This document shows, piece after piece, positions 36,061 to 44,494 of a stretch of 57,583 bases of DNA. The stretch is taken from contig DLHF01000014.1 in assembly GCA_002483085.1 (NCBI GenBank), forward strand, positions 1-57,583, written 5' to 3'. The number at the start of each line of letters is the position of its first letter. The stretch's first letter is position 1. Origin of the DNA: Ignavibacteria bacterium UBA7675. GTDB lineage: Bacteria > Bacteroidota > Ignavibacteria > Kapaibacteriales > UB7675. Position numbers and translations under genes: made by a program. The notes under the pieces are model-generated. The model worked only from the letters and a program-made list of their open reading frames with translations. It was not told the origin of the DNA and did no database searches.

Positions 36061-37806
36061 GTGCAAACAAAACGTATTGTTGCCGTGTTCGGCTTGCTGC
36101 TGCTGGCCTTTTCCCTGTATAACTGTTCAGAAGAAACAAAACAAGAGACTGCTGCTCAACTGTCGGGAGGAAAGTACGCTGGGGGCATCTATCGCATTAA
36201 TATGGTGCGGGGAAACCCAAATGGGTTGGACCCAGTGCTGATCAACAGCAAACTCGCCGACGACATTGCTCTGCAACTCTACGACCGCTTGCTCTCGCTC
36301 GACTCTAACCTCAATATCGTTCCCGAACTGGCTACGGAATGGGATATTTCCCCCGATGGATTAGTGTACACATTCCACCTGCGCAGCGATGTGTTTTTCC
36401 ACGATAATGCCTGTTTTCCGGGTGGAAAAGGCCGCAAGATGACAGCAAAGGACGTGGTGTACTCCTTAGAGCGGTGCTGCGATCCCGGAACGCGCAGCGT
36501 GCAGTTCTGGGCGTTTAAGGACAAGGTTGCGGGAGCGACAGAATATTACCAATCGCGCATCGAAGGAAAGAGCGATGTTGGCTCTATCAAAGGGTTGGAA
36601 GCGCCGAACGACTCGACATTTCGCATTACTCTGCTGGCGCCGTATGCTCCCTTTGTGTACTACCTTGTCAACTCGCTTGGCTGTGTAGTACCGCATGAAG
36701 CTGTAGAGAAATATGGGAAGGACTATTTCCAGCACCCAGTGGGGACTGGTCCCTTTGAATTTACAGAATGGGAGCCAGATAGATTTATCAAACTGAAGCG
36801 CAACGCGAACTATTGGCAGCGCGACGAGCGAGGCAACCAGCTTCCGCTGCTGGACAATGTAGAAATTACTTTTATCCAAGACGACAAGATTCAGTTTGCT
36901 GAATTCAGCAAAGGCAACCTCGAAGAGAGCTTTGGCATACCCACCGAATTGTTTCCTTTGGTTGTGGATGCCAATACGAGAGGGCTACTTCCTGAGTACC
37001 GCAACTATGTGTTGCAAGCCGAGCCCGCGCTGCTTTCGTGGTTCTTCGACTTCCTGAACACAACGCCGCCCTTTGACAACGCAGATGTGCGCCGGGCGTT
37101 CTCGTATGCTGTAGACCGAGAAAAGATCGTGCGGTATGTACTGCGGAGTGCGCCTTATGCGCCCGCAGAGCACGGCCTGACGCCGCCAGTGATGCCCGGG
37201 TATGATATCACCAGCATAGCGGGATACAGCGCAGACGAGGGCAAAGCACGTGAGTTCATGGCAAAAGCCGGTTATCCGGGAGGCAAAGGTTTCCCGACGG
37301 TAACGCTCACTGTGTATCCTGAGCCGAAATTAGTGCAGGTAGCAGAGGCTATACAGGATATGCTCTCGAAGACGCTGAATATTTCCGTGAAGATTCAAAT
37401 TGTCCAGTTTGCTCAGCTCATGGAGCTGTCCGAGGCTGGCAAGCTCCAGTTTTGGGGCACCCGCTGGTACGGAGATTATCCCGATCCAGAGAACTATCTC
37501 AATCTTTTGTACGGCAAGCTTGTTCCCACCGATGCGGGGCAGCCCAGCTATCCGAACAGCACGCGCTACAACAACCCGCAGTTCAATGAGCTTTTTGAAA
37601 AAGCCGTAGCGACAAATAACCTCGCCGAGCGGCTGGCTCTCTACCGGCAGGCAGAGGCGATTGCGATGCAAGATGCACCTGCCATTGTGCTCTTCTACGA
37701 AATGCACTACCGCTTGCTACAGCCTTATGTACGGGGCAACGCGCTCGACCCAATGAACCGCGTTTTGCTAAAACATGTGTGGTTTGACCGCAATCAGAAG
37801 CAATGA
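36061..37806 (+). CDS. peptide-binding lipoprotein of an ABC importer (SBP family 5)
   Basis: A 581-residue extracytoplasmic solute-binding protein of the OppA/DppA type. The GTG at 36061 gives a lipoprotein signal (FGLLLLAFSLYNCSEET) with the lipidated cysteine near residue 22; extending to 35965 would add a non-coding-looking repeat-derived leader. Typical features are LDPVLINSKLADDIALQLYD, LATEWDISPDGLVYTFHLR, the YSLER segment and PVGTGPFEFTEWEPD, ending in a lobe with QAEAIAMQDAPAIVLFY. No permease or ATPase genes are adjacent. The stop overlaps the start of the Sua5 gene (ATGA), so the two are co-translated despite unrelated roles. Confidence 0.92.
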   Translation: MQTKRIVAVFGLLLLAFSLYNCSEETKQETAAQLSGGKYAGGIYRINMVRGNPNGLDPVLINSKLADDIALQLYDRLLSLDSNLNIVPELATEWDISPDGLVYTFHLRSDVFFHDNACFPGGKGRKMTAKDVVYSLERCCDPGTRSVQFWAFKDKVAGATEYYQSRIEGKSDVGSIKGLEAPNDSTFRITLLAPYAPFVYYLVNSLGCVVPHEAVEKYGKDYFQHPVGTGPFEFTEWEPDRFIKLKRNANYWQRDERGNQLPLLDNVEITFIQDDKIQFAEFSKGNLEESFGIPTELFPLVVDANTRGLLPEYRNYVLQAEPALLSWFFDFLNTTPPFDNADVRRAFSYAVDREKIVRYVLRSAPYAPAEHGLTPPVMPGYDITSIAGYSADEGKAREFMAKAGYPGGKGFPTVTLTVYPEPKLVQVAEAIQDMLSKTLNISVKIQIVQFAQLMELSEAGKLQFWGTRWYGDYPDPENYLNLLYGKLVPTDAGQPSYPNSTRYNNPQFNELFEKAVATNNLAERLALYRQAEAIAMQDAPAIVLFYEMHYRLLQPYVRGNALDPMNRVLLKHVWFDRNQKQ

Positions 37807-38768
37807 GGCGGGTGTACAACACAGAGCTGCTCGACGCGCTACGGGATGAGCACGCAGTGCAGCGCGCCGCAGAGCTTTTGCGTCGGGGGGAGCCTGTTGC
37901 CTTTCCTACGGAAACTGTGTACGGGCTTGGAGCTTGTGTCTTTAACGAAGGAGCTGTGCGCGGTATTTTCCACGCCAAAGGCCGTCCTTCTGACAATCCA
38001 CTCATTGTACACATAGCGGATATACACGAGGTTCGGCGTGTAGCTGTTCAGATTCCTCCGCTGTTTGGAGTTTTGGCTACGGCTTTTTTTCCTGGCCCTC
38101 TTACTATTGTCCTCGACAAGCATCCTGCAGTACCGAACAGCGTAACAGCCGGGCTATCTGGCGTGGCTGTGCGTATGCCCGCACACCTTATTGCTTTATC
38201 GATTATTCGAGCTGTGGGGGAGCCGCTTGTAGCACCGTCGGCTAATCGTTCGGGCAGGCCAAGTCCAACATCGGCTCGGCATGTGCTCGACGACTTAGAC
38301 GGTCGCATTGCGGCTGTCGTAGACGGGGGAGAGTGCGAAATAGGCATAGAATCGACAGTGGTATCCATACGAGAGGGCAGGCGTGTCATCCTGCGGCCTG
38401 GAGCTATCACGCAATTGCAATTAGAACAGGCGACAGGTGAGCACTTTGAAACGGTGGGGCTACAGGAGCACGAAGCTCCGGCTTCGCCCGGCATGAAATA
38501 CCGGCACTACGCGCCACAGGCTCGCGTTGTAGTTGCTTATACAGCAGAAGAAGTGTGCGTGCGAGCACAAAAGCAGGGCAGGATACGCGTATTGGCAAAT
38601 GAGCGGGTAGAATGCAGCGCAGATGTAAGGCCGTTGGCGGCGCAGACGCTCTACGCCGAATTCCGTCGGGCGGACGCCGATGGTATCGACGAGATTATCG
38701 TGCTATGCGATGCCGAAATTCAGGAAAGCGCTGTAATGAACCGCATTAGGAAGGCAGCAGAGGGGTAG
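37803..38768 (+). CDS. sua5: L-threonylcarbamoyladenylate synthase, Sua5 type
   Basis: A 321-residue enzyme making threonylcarbamoyl-AMP from threonine, bicarbonate and ATP, the first step of t6A formation at position 37 of ANN-decoding tRNAs. Residues about 15-205 are the YrdC/TsaC domain (PVAFPTETVYGLGA, HAKGRPSDNPLIVHI, ANRSGRPSPT, ESTVVSI). The linker SPGMKYRHYAP and a C-terminal Sua5 domain of about 110 residues make it the long form. It begins inside the last codon of the peptide-binding lipoprotein gene. Its stop (38766-38768) abuts the stop of the convergent TPR gene with no spacer. Confidence 0.95.
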   Translation: MRRVYNTELLDALRDEHAVQRAAELLRRGEPVAFPTETVYGLGACVFNEGAVRGIFHAKGRPSDNPLIVHIADIHEVRRVAVQIPPLFGVLATAFFPGPLTIVLDKHPAVPNSVTAGLSGVAVRMPAHLIALSIIRAVGEPLVAPSANRSGRPSPTSARHVLDDLDGRIAAVVDGGECEIGIESTVVSIREGRRVILRPGAITQLQLEQATGEHFETVGLQEHEAPASPGMKYRHYAPQARVVVAYTAEEVCVRAQKQGRIRVLANERVECSADVRPLAAQTLYAEFRRADADGIDEIIVLCDAEIQESAVMNRIRKAAEG

Positions 38769-39086
38769 TTATTCTTCGTCGAGCTCGTCTATGGCAGCTC
38801 TGATTTCCGACAGCGTGTGCATATCATTTGCCCTTTGTGCTGTAGAAATCCCTTCTTCGTATATCGTTCTGGCCATATTCGGCTTGCCGAGCTTTGCGTA
38901 GAGGCCGCCGAGCATGTAGTAGGTGGGGAGATAATCGGGTGTGTCCGAGCGCAAGCGTTCGAACCATTCCGCAGCGCTGTCGTGCTGCTGGAGCGAAGAA
39001 TATTCGAGAGCGATCCCATAGCGGATAAAAGCATCCGACGGGTCTTTTTCGTAGAGTTCTAAAAGTTTTTGCAGACGAGACATCAT
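38769..39086 (-). CDS. small TPR-repeat protein
   Basis: A 105-residue cytoplasmic protein made of about three tetratricopeptide repeats (DPSDAFIRYGIALEYSSLQQ, DYLPTYYMLGGLYAKLGKPN, ARTIYEEGISTAQRAND) with a short acidic C-terminal tail ELDEE. Such proteins act as protein-protein adaptors; no partner is apparent. It begins with two consecutive ATG codons; the one at 39086 is used here. It is convergent with sua5 with zero spacing and no terminator can fit between them. Confidence 0.85.
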   Translation of the reverse strand: MMSRLQKLLELYEKDPSDAFIRYGIALEYSSLQQHDSAAEWFERLRSDTPDYLPTYYMLGGLYAKLGKPNMARTIYEEGISTAQRANDMHTLSEIRAAIDELDEE

Positions 39087-39179
39087 GAGTATTGTCGAAC
39101 GTGCTTTTGTGAAATACGGGTATTAGTTGCGGCGCGTGTGATATCGTAGGGACATAGCGCGGGAACAGGCTGAACGACC

Positions 39180-39240
39180 ACGCAGCGATAAATGCAGCGC
39201 GGTGCAGAGGCCAAGCGCGAGGGCAGAGACCGTAGCGCTC
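39180..39240 (+). repeat. interspersed intergenic repeat, copy E (block 2 half)
   Basis: Only the right-hand half is recognisable: GATAAATGCAGCGCGGTGCA followed by GAGGCC (to 39212), then GGGCAGAGACCGTAGCGCTC (39221-39240). The GATAAATG lead-in is shared with copy D. No block 1 was found upstream, so this copy is truncated or diverged. It lies between the small TPR gene and the 3' end of rnpB. Confidence 0.6.
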
Positions 39241-39304
39241 TCCTTTTTGCCAGCATTACCCGAGAGTTGTTGTGTGCACAGAGGCAAGAGTGCTGCAATA
39301 AAAA

Positions 39305-39711
39305 AGTGCGAAAAGAACGATAAGCCGAATTCAGTCTTCCCGAAGGGAGGCGATCATTTATCTGGGAGCGGTGTTGCCACTGCCCTCAAGCAGCCAACCC
39401 GAGCGACCTGCCGAAGCAACCGGACGAACAACCCGGCCATAGAGCCGCTCCTATTTGGCCTTGCTCCGCACGGGGTTTACCCTGCCTCCGATGTTGCCAT
39501 CAGAGCGGTGAGCTCTTACCTCACCATTTCACCCTTACCCCGCGCATCGTAAAGACTGCGGGGCGGTATCTTTTCTGTGGCACTTTCCGTCAGCCTACCG
39601 GTACACCGATACGCTGCCCGGCTGTTAGCCGGCGTACTGTTCTGTGGAGTTCGGACTTTCCTCGGCCCGCTGCCGGAGCAGCCAACCGCGACCGCCTGTT
39701 CTTTTCGCACT
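39305..39711 (-). ncRNA. rnpB: RNase P RNA, bacterial type A
   Basis: Catalytic RNA of ribonuclease P, which matures tRNA 5' ends. On the reverse strand the conserved core GAGGAAAGTCCGAACTCCAC lies near 39641-39665, followed by the ACAGTACGCCGG region, AAGGGTGAAATGGTGAGGTA (J11/12 region) and the terminal AGAC...GAATTCGGCTTATC. The ends are defined by an unusually long P1 helix: 14 bp of AGTGCGAAAAGAAC (39711-39698) with its complement (39318-39305). The helix is followed at once by a T-run on the reverse strand, so P1 may double as the terminator. It lies downstream of the zinc-ribbon gene and may be cotranscribed; the protein subunit gene rnpA is 4.3 kb away. Confidence 0.95.
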
Positions 39712-39735
39712 CATAGATATTCGGATACAGTTGGA

Positions 39736-40458
39736 TTATGCAGGCAGGGCTTGCATATCTTCCGGGTACAGCAACCGGCCGCAGTGTTCGCAGAAATCCA
39801 TCCTTTTATAGGTGCGCATTTCCACTACTTTTTGCGGAGGAATCGTATTAAAGCAGCCGGAGCAGCTTCCTTTGCGAATAGGCACCACGACGTCTTTATG
39901 ATATTCCCGGATACGCTCGTAGTTTGTGAGCACATCGCCATCAATACGCGAAGCCAGATCACTTCGCTGGCGGATCAGTGCGGTAGCTTCTTCGTTTTGA
40001 TCGCTGGACAGATCCTGAAGTTCTTTTTCTTTGTCTGCGAGCCGTTCTTTGGCTTCGGCGAGGTCTTTCGACTGCTGATCCAGAATGCGGCGCACATTTT
40101 CTTCCTTCAGGTGTGTATTGGCCATATCGCGGTCTATCGTCCGCTGTTCCTGCTGGCTGTCCTCAATCTCTTTGGTAATCGCATCGAACTCGCGGTTATT
40201 ACGCACTTGGAACTGTTGTTCGGTAACCCGAACTTCCCGGTCTTTCAGCTCTTGAATGCGGATACGGCTATCGGCGCGATACTTCAGCAGTTCGTCGAGC
40301 TGCTGTTGTGTATCGTCGACCTGCCTTTGCCGATCGCGGACGATCTTCTCCATATCCTCGACTTCATAGGGCAAATCGCCGAGTTCCTCGCGTAGTTCTT
40401 CTAATTGTACATCCACTTCTGACAATTTTGCCAGTATTTGCAATTGGGAAAGAAGCAT
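39736..40458 (-). CDS. C4 zinc-ribbon coiled-coil protein
   Basis: A 240-residue cytoplasmic protein. Residues 1-185 form a long charged coiled coil (for example EEDLREELGD-like heptads, ELKDREVRVTEQQFQVRNNR). The C-terminus carries a zinc ribbon with CSGC near residue 200 and CEHCGRLLYPE near 225. This is the widespread family often annotated 'C4-type zinc ribbon domain protein', related to Chlamydia CT398; a nucleic-acid-binding or transcription/division role has been proposed in the literature but not settled. AGGAA precedes the ATG. It is 21 bp downstream of the Nif3-family gene, a pairing seen in many bacteria. Confidence 0.88.
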   Translation of the reverse strand: MLLSQLQILAKLSEVDVQLEELREELGDLPYEVEDMEKIVRDRQRQVDDTQQQLDELLKYRADSRIRIQELKDREVRVTEQQFQVRNNREFDAITKEIEDSQQEQRTIDRDMANTHLKEENVRRILDQQSKDLAEAKERLADKEKELQDLSSDQNEEATALIRQRSDLASRIDGDVLTNYERIREYHKDVVVPIRKGSCSGCFNTIPPQKVVEMRTYKRMDFCEHCGRLLYPEDMQALPA

Positions 40459-40479
40459 AGAGCGTTCCTGCGAAAAAGT

Positions 40480-41316
40480 TCAGACAGTTAAATATTCCAG
40501 TTGAGCCTGTTGGTAACCACCCGTATCAGGATAATACTGTACAGGGTTCGGAAGAACCTGTGAGCGCCGTACAACAGAGATGCCGCCGTAGCGAGCAATC
40601 GTGTTGATTACTGCAAACAGCCCTTCGGCGACGAATTGTTCCATTTCATAATGTCCCGGATCGACAAGCCACAACGCGCCGCGCACCCGGTGAAAATCGT
40701 GATATTTGACGTCGGCTGTAATAAATGCGTCCACTTGTGCTGCGAGCGCCTTGCCGATAAAAGAGGTTCCGCTACCACCTACTATGGCTATGCGCTCGAT
40801 GTTTGTGCTCTTGCCTGCTGTATAGCGCAGCGGAGAGCGGCATACACTGGCTATACACTCCAAAAACTCCCGGGGAGCAAGTGCCGATGGCGGATAGGCC
40901 ACAATACCCATGCCGAAACCGGACCTTTTGGGGTCATCGACCAATCTTTTTTCTACAGAAAAGCCCAAGCGCTCGGCAAGCAGCGTGCTGGTGCCCCGGG
41001 GAAAAGCGTCGAAGTTCGTATGAGCTACAACGAGAGCAATGCCATTGCGTATGAGCTTGGTACACAAACGTCCGACGCGTTCTGTCTCGCACAACGAGGT
41101 CAGGGGGGCAAAAATCAGCGGATGGAACGCAACTATACAGTCGCAACCGAGATCGACGGCCTCCTGCACAACTTCATCAGTTACTTCCATTGCTATCAGA
41201 ACCGCCGAGATATCATCTCTGCTGCTCTGCAATTGCAGGCCAATGCGGTCGCCCTCCATTGCTGTATCCGGGGGAAGAACCTCTTCTACAGCGTGCACGA
41301 ACTGAAAAAGGTTCAT
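40480..41316 (-). CDS. Nif3-like dinuclear metal centre protein
   Basis: A 278-residue protein of the Nif3/YbgI (DUF34) family, which forms toroidal hexamers with a two-metal site. Characteristic segments are GLQLQSSRDDISAVLIAMEV, DCIVAFHPLIF (metal ligand histidine), VVAHTNFDAF, GGSGTSFI, DAFITADVKYHDF and the C-terminal DPGHYEMEQF. It is sometimes annotated as GTP cyclohydrolase 1 type 2; the true function is not established. I chose the ATG at 41316 because it gives the family-like start MNLFQFVHAVEEVLPP; a GTG at 41358 is open but adds an unlikely leader. It heads a reverse unit with the zinc-ribbon gene and possibly rnpB. Confidence 0.9.
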   Translation of the reverse strand: MNLFQFVHAVEEVLPPDTAMEGDRIGLQLQSSRDDISAVLIAMEVTDEVVQEAVDLGCDCIVAFHPLIFAPLTSLCETERVGRLCTKLIRNGIALVVAHTNFDAFPRGTSTLLAERLGFSVEKRLVDDPKRSGFGMGIVAYPPSALAPREFLECIASVCRSPLRYTAGKSTNIERIAIVGGSGTSFIGKALAAQVDAFITADVKYHDFHRVRGALWLVDPGHYEMEQFVAEGLFAVINTIARYGGISVVRRSQVLPNPVQYYPDTGGYQQAQLEYLTV

Positions 41317-41599
41317 AGACAGTTGTTGATTAGGAGGGTTGACAATGCAGATTTGCACCTAAAACGTATCCGGAACTCTCTAAAAACCTGACGAAGATGC
41401 CCACAGTCCCGCACTATCCAAACACGTACTATGCCGCCGTAGAGGCATGCAAGCTGCCGGGGCTGTATCCGTGAATCCTGCTCAACAGGGCTCCGGATGG
41501 ACTCTGTAAAAGTGTTTTTCCAATAAAGCGAAAACAACCGACTTCAATTTAACAAAGTTTCCCCTGACGGCAAAATACGTGCCAGCCCTGGAAAAAAAT

Positions 41600-41630
41600 T
41601 TGCCAAGTTCACCAATCCGTTGTAAATTTG
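41600..41630 (+). promoter_or_regulatory. Bacteroidota-type promoter of tRNA-His
   Basis: TTG (41600-41602) is followed after 20 bp by TAAATTTG (41623-41630), an exact consensus match. The expected transcript start near 41637 lies 13 nt before the tRNA, as expected for a short-leader tRNA gene. The 280 bp to its left, up to the Nif3 gene, show no supported gene. Confidence 0.65.
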
Positions 41631-41649
41631 CATTCGTATGTTTACAGAT

Positions 41650-41726
41650 GGCGAGCGTAGCTCAGTTGGCAGAGCACCAGTTTGTGGCATTGGGTGTCGC
41701 GGGTTCAAGCCCCGTCGCTCGCCCCA
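41650..41726 (+). tRNA. tRNA-His (anticodon GTG)
   Basis: A full cloverleaf: G at position -1 (41650) opposite discriminator C (41723), acceptor GCGAGCG/CGCTCGC, D arm GCTC...GAGC, anticodon stem CCAGT/ATTGG with loop TTGTGGC, and T arm GCGGG-TTCAAGC-CCCGT (G-U pair at one end). CCA is encoded. The extra 5' G is the identity mark of tRNA-His. Confidence 0.97.
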
Positions 41727-41734
41727 CAAAAAAA

Positions 41735-41761
41735 GCGGTAGAATTATCTACCGCTTTTTTT
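41735..41761. terminator. bidirectional terminator between tRNA-His and yidC
   Basis: GCGGTAG (41735-41741) pairs with CTACCGC (41748-41754) around a 6-nt loop. Seven A precede and seven T follow, so it can end the tRNA transcript from the left and the reverse-strand rpmH-yidC operon from the right. yidC stops at 41780. Confidence 0.93.
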
Positions 41762-41779
41762 ATTTCTATACCCTTATCA

Positions 41780-43651
41780 TCACTTGGTTCGCTTGGGGTT
41801 TTTGCGACCACCTGTACCATTCGTGCGAGAAGGCGGTTGCTGGCCCGGAAGGGTTTTGCCCTGTGAGGCTGCTATTTCCTGAGCTTCACGCATCTTTTTC
41901 TGAATCCATCCTTCTTTTTTCGGCATTCTTTTGAGGTCTTCGAGTGTCAGTCTGCTTTTCGAGAAGTTTGTGATGTAGAGCTGTTGTGTAATGCCCAACA
42001 GGTTGAACACAAAATAGTAGAGGTTCAGGCCCGCTGGCAGATTCGAGAACATGAACAAGAACATCACAGGCATAAGGTACACCATACTTTTTTGCCGAGG
42101 ATCGGTAATTGTCTGCTTTTGCTGGATGAACATCGTAATGCCCATAAGCAGAGCCAAGCCGGAAAGATGGTCGATAAACAGCAGTTTGAACGGCAGATGT
42201 ACGAGTACATCAGGAACCGAAAGATCGGCTATCCACAGGCCGAACGGGGCTTGCCTCAGGTTGATCGAAGAGCTCAGCACCGAGTACAGCGCATACATAA
42301 TAGGCATCTGTAACAGCAACGGTAAACAGCCCCCAGCGGGATTTAGACCGTATTCTGAGTATAAGCGCATCGTTTCCTGCTGCTGGACTGCCATGTCGTC
42401 CTTGTACTTTTCGCGGATACGGTTCATCTCCGGTGCGAGAAGTTTCATTTTGGCAGCCGACTTCATCTGGGGAAGCGACAGCGGGTACAGCAACAGCTTC
42501 ATAATAATCGAGAACACGATAATTGCGAAGCCGTAGTTGGGGATAAATTTGTGCACGAAATTGAGGACGGGGAGCATGAGGTACTCGCCAATCTGCCTGA
42601 TAACCGGCCAGCCGAGCTCAACAGTAGCTTGCAGGCCGTACTGCTTGACAATATCGTAGTCGATTGGCCCGATGTACATCAGGAATTGCTCTTCGGCAGC
42701 AGTGGGGCGCAGCGGAAGGCGGTAGCTCATCGAATAGGTCTCGACTTTTCCGTCGTTCTTAGCTTTTGAAGCATTACCTTCTAAGTACACATCGGCTTCT
42801 TCGCTGATCTTTTGTGGGATGATAGCAGCCGTAAAGTACTTTGTCTTAATTGCTGTGTAGTCGATAGCGCCCGACATACCCGGAACACTTACTTTCACAT
42901 TGGGTTCGGCTGCATCGAGATGCTCGATATCACCGCTGACAGAAGCCATCACCTGAGCAGCCCCCGACTCATCGATACTATTGCGCTCTTGGTACTGAAG
43001 CCCACTAGTCCATCTGATTTCATAACGGCGATTTGCTATTAATTCTTCCAGATTATTCATCCGCACGCCAAAACCAGCTATATAGCGGTCGCCGTAGAGC
43101 GTATAGGTTTTTACTATAGAAGCGCCACCATCGAGCAGCAGGCGCGCTGTCAGCTTGAGCGAATCGGAACCTTTAATCTGAATTGTGGAGCCTGCGGGGC
43201 TGCCATTCGCCTCTAAAGCAAAGGACAGCAGGCGTGTATCCACTGCTTTGCCTTCGTGGGTAGAAAAGAAAATGCCCATCTCACCGGGATTGTTCGCCTG
43301 GGAGAGCAGTTGCACTGGTTGCCCGCGCCACGATTTGTACTTTTTAAGTTCCCATCGTTTGATGACGCCACCCTTGGAGCTAATCACAGCGCGCAGGAGG
43401 TCGGTTTCCACCGTTACTAATTGCTCTGCACCGTTTGCTGCACTGCTAAATACTTGGCCATAAGAAGCAGCCGAGGGCGCTTCTGCCATTGCAGCCTGAG
43501 GGGGGGGGGGAGCTTGTACTGTTGCTGTGTTGCCGGTGGAGTCCTTGGCTTGTGTCGGGACATCGCGCGTAGACATCGAGCCGTTGTACGCTAACCAGGC
43601 AACTGTGAGAAGGCCGATGAGGACCAATCCTATTATCGGGCGTTTATCCAT
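41780..43651 (-). CDS. yidC: membrane protein insertase YidC
   Basis: A 623-residue inner-membrane insertase (Oxa1/Alb3 family) acting alone or with SecYEG. Residues 1-25 hold the first membrane segment (PIIGLVLIGLLTVAWLAY), followed by a Pro/Ala/Gln linker and a large periplasmic beta-sandwich domain of Gram-negative type to about residue 350. The conserved insertase core follows: FVHKFIPNYGFAIIVFSIIM, YPLSLPQMKSAAKM, a cytoplasmic coiled coil with IREKYKDD, LPLLLQMPIMYALYSVL, and two further helices including MPVMFLFMFSNLPAGLNLYY. The basic C-terminal tail suits ribosome contact. It is the last gene of rpmH-rnpA-yidD-yidC. An 11-C tract lies in the linker. Confidence 0.97.
   Translation of the reverse strand: MDKRPIIGLVLIGLLTVAWLAYNGSMSTRDVPTQAKDSTGNTATVQAPPPPQAAMAEAPSAASYGQVFSSAANGAEQLVTVETDLLRAVISSKGGVIKRWELKKYKSWRGQPVQLLSQANNPGEMGIFFSTHEGKAVDTRLLSFALEANGSPAGSTIQIKGSDSLKLTARLLLDGGASIVKTYTLYGDRYIAGFGVRMNNLEELIANRRYEIRWTSGLQYQERNSIDESGAAQVMASVSGDIEHLDAAEPNVKVSVPGMSGAIDYTAIKTKYFTAAIIPQKISEEADVYLEGNASKAKNDGKVETYSMSYRLPLRPTAAEEQFLMYIGPIDYDIVKQYGLQATVELGWPVIRQIGEYLMLPVLNFVHKFIPNYGFAIIVFSIIMKLLLYPLSLPQMKSAAKMKLLAPEMNRIREKYKDDMAVQQQETMRLYSEYGLNPAGGCLPLLLQMPIMYALYSVLSSSINLRQAPFGLWIADLSVPDVLVHLPFKLLFIDHLSGLALLMGITMFIQQKQTITDPRQKSMVYLMPVMFLFMFSNLPAGLNLYYFVFNLLGITQQLYITNFSKSRLTLEDLKRMPKKEGWIQKKMREAQEIAASQGKTLPGQQPPSRTNGTGGRKNPKRTK
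43500..43510. repeat. 11-base G/C homopolymer inside yidC
   Basis: Eleven consecutive G on the forward strand (C in the yidC sense) encode Pro48-Pro51 in the linker just after the first membrane helix. Tracts of this length are slippage-prone. The reading frame is intact in this copy. Confidence 0.9.
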
Positions 43652-43750
43652 AGGAAGAGCTCAGTAATGAAGTATCAGTAATGAAAGTATAAAAGGACTG
43701 TATTTGTTGCTACAGCACAGGAAGAGGTGGATCGTCCACCTGTCCCGGTA

Positions 43751-43996
43751 TTATTTGTCGTGTTTGTGCATTTCTGCACCTGGGCTGCCCGGCACGGGGT
43801 CGTATCCGCCGGGATGCAATGGATTGCATCTCAAAATCCGCGCTGCCCCCAGCCTGCTGCCTTTCAGAAAACCGTGGAGGGCGATTGCTTCGGCTGTGTA
43901 GGCAGAACAGGTGGGATAAAACCGGCAGGACGACGGAAGCATCGGCGAAATGAAACGCTTGTAACCACGAATCAAAAAAAGGGCAAACTGTTTCAT
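43751..43996 (-). CDS. yidD: membrane protein insertion efficiency factor YidD
   Basis: An 81-residue protein of the YidD (DUF37/HlyA) family, an inner-membrane-associated protein that assists YidC-dependent insertion. Hallmarks are a basic amphipathic N-terminus (FLIRGYKRFISPMLPSSCRF), the cysteine motif CRFYPTCSAY, and CNPLHPGGYDPVP. The ATG at 43996 overlaps the rnpA stop (ATGA). About 100 bp separate it from yidC. A longer frame starting at 44119 is only the rnpA region read in another frame. Confidence 0.95.
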   Translation of the reverse strand: MKQFALFLIRGYKRFISPMLPSSCRFYPTCSAYTAEAIALHGFLKGSRLGAARILRCNPLHPGGYDPVPGSPGAEMHKHDK

Positions 43997-44403
43997 AGAG
44001 GGTTGTCGTCGCCGTGTTCTTTCCTGTAGTGCCGTGTCGCTCTGTCCAATGTATCGCGAACGGCGGGCAATACCATGCGAAGACGAAGAAGGGAAGATTT
44101 TCGCGGAATAGCGTTCCACACAAGTACGAGTTCCCGAAAGGGAGGTACTTTCCCGGCTTGGCTGTATTCCTCGATAATCTGCCGCAGGCTCTCGCGAAGA
44201 AGGCGCTTTATCCTATTGCGAAGCACAGCAGGTCGCGTTCGTTTCCTCGCTGTAACGCCGAAGCGAAGAATTTGTTGTTCAGCCTGTGTGGAATCCGGGT
44301 CGTGAAACACGACGAGAGCAGTTACACTGCCATTGGCAAAACGCCTGCCTGCCTCAAATACATGGCCAAAGGCGTTATATCCTTTTAGTGGGTGCAGGCG
44401 CAT
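43993..44403 (-). CDS. rnpA: ribonuclease P protein component
   Basis: A 136-residue basic protein subunit of RNase P that binds the catalytic RNA and the pre-tRNA leader. The family pattern is clear: KGYNAFGHVFEAGRRFA at the N-terminus, RFGVTARKR and the RNR motif in AVLRNRIKRLLRES. I chose the ATG at 44403 (MRLHPLKGYNAF), giving the usual length; 21 upstream codons are open but unconserved in appearance. It lies between rpmH and yidD in the standard order. The cognate RNA gene rnpB is also in this window. Confidence 0.95.
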   Translation of the reverse strand: MRLHPLKGYNAFGHVFEAGRRFANGSVTALVVFHDPDSTQAEQQILRFGVTARKRTRPAVLRNRIKRLLRESLRQIIEEYSQAGKVPPFRELVLVWNAIPRKSSLLRLRMVLPAVRDTLDRATRHYRKEHGDDNPL

Positions 44404-44494
44404 GAGGTCGGTACTACCCGAATTACTACAAACAAAAAACTCCACACAATGCTCCGAAAGGAGCATAATGCGGAGTTACCACATTGTCGACATA

